Positions 8,667-11,629 of a stretch of DNA of 11,629 nt are shown in pieces. The notes under the pieces are model-generated. The model was not told where the DNA came from, searched no databases, and worked only from the letters and a program-made list of their open reading frames with translations. The stretch is from Pseudomonadota bacterium (GTDB taxonomy: Bacteria; Pseudomonadota; Gammaproteobacteria; Steroidobacterales; Steroidobacteraceae). Within the stretch, counting starts at the first letter, position 1. Every line of letters starts with the position of its first letter. A program made the position numbers and the translations under genes. Where the stretch lies: assembly GCA_003242275.1 (NCBI GenBank), contig QGUX01000090.1, positions 1-11,629 on the forward strand, written 5' to 3'.

Positions 8667-9591
8667 TGCCGGACCTCAACGCCGCCTTGAGCTGCGCGGC
8701 CGTGAGCAGGAACACCCCGCCGCCGCCGCGCTCGAACGACAACCACACGAAGGGCAGTTTCGGGAACGCGCGGCGCACGCGCGTCTCGGTATTGCCCACT
8801 TCAACGACCAGCACGCCCGCGTCGGTGAGGTGGCGGGCTGATTCACGAAGCAGCACGCGCACCGCGTTCATGCCGTCCCGCCCCGAGCGCAGCGCCCCCT
8901 CGGGCTCGTGCGCGTACTCGGGCGGCAGGCCGTTGAACTCCGCCGTGCCCACGTAGGGCGGATTGCTGACGATGATATCGTAGCGGCGGGCGCCCAGTTT
9001 CGCGAAGAAATCCGACTTCACCAGGCGCACGCGGCGCGTGAGGCCCAGCGCCTGGCGGTTGATGCGCGCCACGGCCAGCGCCTCCGGGTCGACGTCCACG
9101 GCATCGACCCTGGACTTCGGGAAGTACACGGCGCAGGCCAGCGCGATGCAGCCGGAACCCGTGCCGAGGTCAGCAATCCGGCGCACCGCCGCGGGATCCA
9201 CCCAGGGAGAGAACTGGTTTTCCACCAGCTCGGCGATGGGCGAGCGCGGGATCAGCACGCGCTCGTCCACGTAGAACGGCAGGCCGGCCCACCAGCAGCG
9301 GCGGGTGAGATAGACGGCCGGGATGCGCTCGCGGATGCGCCGGTCCAGCAGCGCCTGGAAGCGCTGCCGTGCGCGCGGGGAAACCGTGCGCCGCAGGTCG
9401 CGCTCCTCCAGCGGGCGCCTGAGTCCCATGGCATGCGCCAGCAGCGCCGCCGCATCGTCGACGGGACGCTCCGTGCCGTGCCCGTAGGCGAGCCGTGCGC
9501 GCGCCAGGCGTGCGCTCGCCCGCTTCAGCAGCGTCGCGGCATCGCCCGCGCCGGCCGGTGCCTTCGTTGGTGTATGGGATAATCGGCTCAT
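8656..9591 (-). CDS. prmB: Ribosomal protein L3 glutamine N5-methyltransferase
   Basis: SAM-dependent enzyme of the PrmB/HemK family that methylates a glutamine side chain of ribosomal protein L3 during large-subunit assembly. From the ATG at 9591 it has 311 residues, almost the same as E. coli PrmB (310). Landmarks: YGHGT near residue 36; [13 protein letters not shown] in the N-terminal domain; [18 protein letters not shown] linking to the methyltransferase fold; SAM motif [13 protein letters not shown]; acidic [10 protein letters not shown]; and the catalytic NPPYV motif, which binds the glutamine amide. The adjacent [13 protein letters not shown] block is the PrmB type. An alternative ATG at 9606 would add five residues (MRRFD). 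Neither ATG has a good Shine-Dalgarno. A weak GATAAA -10-like box (9617-9612) could start transcription near 9605, favouring the 9591 ATG. The start codon overlaps that of the divergent SCO1 gene by two bases. Confidence 0.95.
   Translation of the reverse strand: MSRLSHTPTKAPAGAGDAATLLKRASARLARARLAYGHGTERPVDDAAALLAHAMGLRRPLEERDLRRTVSPRARQRFQALLDRRIRERIPAVYLTRRCWWAGLPFYVDERVLIPRSPIAELVENQFSPWVDPAAVRRIADLGTGSGCIALACAVYFPKSRVDAVDVDPEALAVARINRQALGLTRRVRLVKSDFFAKLGARRYDIIVSNPPYVGTAEFNGLPPEYAHEPEGALRSGRDGMNAVRVLLRESARHLTDAGVLVVEVGNTETRVRRAFPKLPFVWLSFERGGGGVFLLTAAQLKAALRSGSVG
8673..8677 (-). promoter_or_regulatory. Shine-Dalgarno of aroC inside prmB
   Basis: GAGGT on the minus strand lies 6 nt before the GTG at 8666. 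It supports that GTG as the aroC start and the 11-nt overlap with prmB. Confidence 0.7.
9575..9590 (+). promoter_or_regulatory. Extended -10 promoter for the SCO1-psd-epmA operon, leaderless arrangement
   Basis: TGGGATAAT (9575-9583) is a TGn extended -10 followed by GATAAT, five of six consensus bases. Six bases then separate it from the A of the SCO1 ATG at 9590, exactly where transcription would be expected to begin. The -35 position (about 9555-9560, CCGGTG) is poor, as is tolerated with an extended -10. No clear Shine-Dalgarno precedes the ATG, which fits a leaderless message. The element lies inside the prmB coding sequence. Confidence 0.5.
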
Positions 9592-10204
9592 GTCGAAGCG
9601 GCGCATCGCACTTTATCTGGTTCCCCTGCTGGTCGTGGCCGCGGCGGCAGGCTACATGGTTTCGCGCGCGCTGACACGTGAAACGCCGCCGCAGGTGGCC
9701 GGCGGCACGGTCCTGCCGCAGCCGCGCGCGCTGCCGGCCTTCGGCCTCACCGACCACACCGGCGCGGCCTTCGGCAACGATCGCCTGGGTGGGCAACCCT
9801 CGATCCTGTTCTTCGGCTTCACGCACTGCCCGGACGTGTGCCCCTCCACGCTGGCGCTCATGGTGCAGCTGGCACGCGAGCCGTCGCTGTCGCGGCTCCG
9901 GCCGGTGTTCGTGACCGTGGACCCGGAGCGCGACGACATCGCCGCGCTGTCGCAGTACGTGAACGCCTTCGGCGACCGGCTGGTCGGGCTGCGCGGCGAG
10001 GAGGCGCAACTCGCGCCGCTGCTGGCCGGCCTGGGCGTGGCACATGTGAAGGTCCCGCTGCCCGGCGGCGGCTACACCGTGGATCACTCCGCGGCGCTGT
10101 ACTACCTCAATGACCGTGGCCAGTGGACTGCCGCCTTCACGCCGCCCTTCGACTTCCCGAAGCTTCGCGAGGACCTGGCGAAGCTCATCGCCAGCGGCTA
10201 CTGA
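9590..10204 (+). CDS. SCO1/SenC family copper-binding protein
   Basis: Membrane-anchored thioredoxin-fold protein. SCO proteins deliver copper to, or reduce the cysteines of, the CuA site of cytochrome c oxidase subunit II, or act in redox defence. It has 204 residues. An N-terminal signal-anchor spans about 7-24 with MSKRR before it, placing the rest in the periplasm. Copper ligands are C80 and C84 in THCPDVCPSTL and H166 in TVDHSAALYYL. VFVTVDPERDD (107-117) is the conserved SCO strand. All three metal ligands are present. The ATG at 9590 overlaps the divergent prmB ATG. The stop TGA shares its last base with the psd ATG. No cytochrome oxidase, ctaG or other copper gene lies in the window, so the target is not shown by context. 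The symbol is left blank because SCO paralogues carry different names. Confidence 0.92.
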   Translation: MSKRRIALYLVPLLVVAAAAGYMVSRALTRETPPQVAGGTVLPQPRALPAFGLTDHTGAAFGNDRLGGQPSILFFGFTHCPDVCPSTLALMVQLAREPSLSRLRPVFVTVDPERDDIAALSQYVNAFGDRLVGLRGEEAQLAPLLAGLGVAHVKVPLPGGGYTVDHSAALYYLNDRGQWTAAFTPPFDFPKLREDLAKLIASGY

Positions 10205-11070
10205 TGCTCGCGAGGCTGAACATCCTGCTGCAGTACGTGCTGCCGCACCATGCGATCTCGCGCTTCACCGGCTGGGTGACGCGCATCCGCTGGCGGCCGT
10301 TCAAGGACGCCTTCACCTCCATCTTCATCGCGCTGTACCGGCCGGACCTGTCGGATGCCGCCGAGCCGGACCCGCATGCCTACGAGCATTTCAACGCCTT
10401 CTTCACGCGTGCGCTGAAGCCGGGCGCGCGGCCGCTCGAGGGCGACGCCTCCACGCTGGTCAGCCCGGTGGATGGCGCCATGAGCCAGTCGGGCGGCATC
10501 GACCGCAACCTGATCCTGCAGGCCAAGGGCTGGAACTACACACTGGAGGCCCTGCTGGCCGGCGCGGCCGACCGGTGGGCGCCGCACTTCTTGCACGGCA
10601 GCTTCGCCACCATCTACCTGGCGCCCTGGAACTACCATCGCATCCACATGCCGGCGGACGGCCGGTTGCGCGAGGCCTGGTACGTGCCGGGACGGCTGTT
10701 CTCGGTCAGCGCGCTGGCCGCGCGCGAGGTGCCGGACCTGTTCGCGCGCAACGAGCGCATCGTGCTGCTGTTCGACGGGGCGGCCGGGTCGTTCGCACTG
10801 ATCCTGGTGGGCGCGCTGAACGTGGGCAGCATGGCCACGGTGTGGCACGGCGACGTCACGCCGCGCCGGCCGCGGGTGGCGATGATGCTGCCGCCGCCGC
10901 CGGAGGAGCAGCGCTTCCTGGCGCGCGGCGAGGAAGTGGGACGCTTCAACATGGGTTCCACGGTGATCCTGCTGTTCGGACCCGGCGCGGTGGAGCTGGA
11001 GGACATCGCGCCGGGCGCCACGATGCGGCTGGGGCAGCGCCTCGGCCGGCTGTCCGCGTCGCGGCCGTGA
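10204..11070 (+). CDS. psd: Phosphatidylserine decarboxylase proenzyme
   Basis: Inner-membrane pyruvoyl enzyme that converts phosphatidylserine to phosphatidylethanolamine. It has 288 residues. The proenzyme self-cleaves within MGST (250-253; LGST in E. coli), giving a beta chain 1-251 and an alpha chain whose pyruvoyl group derives from S252. The other self-processing residues are in place: D90 in SPVDGAMS and H148 in WNYHRIHMP (with H145). ILQAKGWNYTLEALLAG (104-120) and LFARNERIVLLF (179-190) match the family. The ATG overlaps the SCO1 stop (TGATG, 10202-10206) with no Shine-Dalgarno, so translation probably depends on re-initiation. An in-frame ATG at 10123 would sit deep in SCO1 and adds an unconserved leader, so it was rejected. 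It lacks the acidic C-terminal tail of E. coli Psd. psd and epmA are also near neighbours in E. coli. Confidence 0.97.
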   Translation: MLARLNILLQYVLPHHAISRFTGWVTRIRWRPFKDAFTSIFIALYRPDLSDAAEPDPHAYEHFNAFFTRALKPGARPLEGDASTLVSPVDGAMSQSGGIDRNLILQAKGWNYTLEALLAGAADRWAPHFLHGSFATIYLAPWNYHRIHMPADGRLREAWYVPGRLFSVSALAAREVPDLFARNERIVLLFDGAAGSFALILVGALNVGSMATVWHGDVTPRRPRVAMMLPPPPEEQRFLARGEEVGRFNMGSTVILLFGPGAVELEDIAPGATMRLGQRLGRLSASRP

Positions 11071-11629
11071 GCGGCTGGCGGCCTTCGGCGTCACCCGAAA
11101 CCCTGCGCCGGCGCGCCAGGCTGCTGGCCACGGCGCGCGAGTTCTTCGCGGCGCGCGGCGTGCTCGAGGTCGAGACACCGGTGGCCCTGCAGCACCCCGT
11201 CACCGACGTGCAGATCGCCTCGATGGCGCTCCAGGGGGAGCCGCCGCGCTGGCTGCAGACCTCGCCGGAATACCCGATGAAGCGCCTGCTGGCCGCCGGC
11301 TGCGGCGACATCTACCAGATCTGCCATGTGTTCCGCGCCGGCGAATCCGGCCGGCTGCACAACCCCGAGTTCACCCTCGTGGAGTGGTACCGGCTGGGCT
11401 TCGACCTGGAGCAGATCATGCGCGAGACCGCCGCGCTCGCCGCGGCGCTGCTCGAGGCCGGCGGGGCCGCCGCCCCGCCCTTCGAGGCCCTGAGCTACGC
11501 GCCGGCCTTCCAGCGCGAACTCGGCTGCGATCCGCTGTCGGCGCCGCAGCAGGCGCTGGCGCGCCTCGCGGCGGAGCACGGCCTCACCGCCGGCAGCATC
11601 GCCGGCCCCAGCCGCGACGACCTGCTCGA
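11067..11629 (+). CDS. epmA: EF-P-(R)-beta-lysine ligase, partial (C-terminus off the right edge)
   Basis: Lysyl-tRNA-synthetase paralogue (also called GenX, PoxA or YjeA) that attaches (R)-beta-lysine to the conserved lysine of elongation factor P, enabling rescue of ribosomes stalled on polyproline. 187 codons are visible. The start is GTG at 11067, overlapping the psd stop (GTGA), and gives MSGWRPSASPETLRRRARLL, matching the WQPSAS opening of E. coli EpmA. It has no anticodon-binding domain, which separates it from LysS. Class II features: motif 1 region FFAARGVLEVETP (26-38), TSPEYPMKRLLAAGCG (65-80) and motif 2 region VFRAGESGRLHNPEFTLVEWYR (starting at 88). Motif 3 lies beyond the window. 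There is no Shine-Dalgarno, so coupling to psd is expected. EpmB, which makes beta-lysine, and EF-P are not in the window. Confidence 0.95.
   Translation, partial: MSGWRPSASPETLRRRARLLATAREFFAARGVLEVETPVALQHPVTDVQIASMALQGEPPRWLQTSPEYPMKRLLAAGCGDIYQICHVFRAGESGRLHNPEFTLVEWYRLGFDLEQIMRETAALAAALLEAGGAAAPPFEALSYAPAFQRELGCDPLSAPQQALARLAAEHGLTAGSIAGPSRDDLL

Noticed and set aside
10123..10203. In-frame ATG giving psd a 27-residue N-terminal extension
   Set aside because: The extension lies within the end of SCO1, is not similar to Psd, and the family start MLARLNILLQ matches the ATG at 10204.
10951..10962. MGST instead of LGST at the Psd self-cleavage site
   Set aside because: The Gly-Ser pair that is processed is intact and the preceding residue tolerates hydrophobic changes, so this does not suggest an inactive enzyme.

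Overview
This is a GC-rich (near 70%) housekeeping segment of a gammaproteobacterial chromosome. Two gene orders support this: prmB-aroC-asd-fimV-truA and accD-folC-SPOR protein, both familiar from Xanthomonadales/Pseudomonas-type genomes. FimV, EpmA and PrmB are themselves gammaproteobacterial hallmarks. The shorter-class Asd and the prmB-aroC-asd-fimV order lean towards the Xanthomonadales/Nevskiales side, but I cannot name a genus. I see no mobile elements, RNA genes, CRISPR arrays, phage genes or other signs of recent transfer.

Left block, minus strand, read from position 9591 down to 1: prmB (glutamine methylation of ribosomal protein L3), aroC (chorismate synthase), asd (aspartate-semialdehyde dehydrogenase), fimV (peptidoglycan-binding inner-membrane polar hub for type IV pili), truA (tRNA pseudouridine synthase), accD (acetyl-CoA carboxylase beta subunit), folC (folate synthesis and polyglutamylation) and a DedD-like SPOR-domain protein cut by the window edge. 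Most junctions are tight. aroC overlaps prmB by 11 nt, and truA, accD and folC follow their upstream genes by 2 to 9 nt. The only real gaps are the 67 nt between aroC and asd and the roughly 100 nt, relatively AT-rich, asd-fimV gap. The latter holds a candidate promoter and an 11-bp hairpin that buries the fimV start codon. The trp gene or genes that often sit between truA and accD in relatives are missing here.

Right block, plus strand, 9590 to the end: a SCO1/SenC copper-chaperone protein, psd (phosphatidylserine decarboxylase) and epmA (EF-P beta-lysyltransferase, cut by the window edge). Stop and start codons overlap at both junctions, so this is a tightly coupled operon. It diverges from prmB so closely that the two ATGs share bases in a CATG tetranucleotide. 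An extended -10 element lies exactly where it would give a leaderless SCO1 transcript.

There is no obvious new multi-gene system. The observations most worth following are the fimV initiation hairpin, the overlapping divergent starts with a leaderless-type promoter, the tandem hairpins at the truA/accD joint where trp genes would lie, and the apparent loss of sequence quality in the first ~120 bases.
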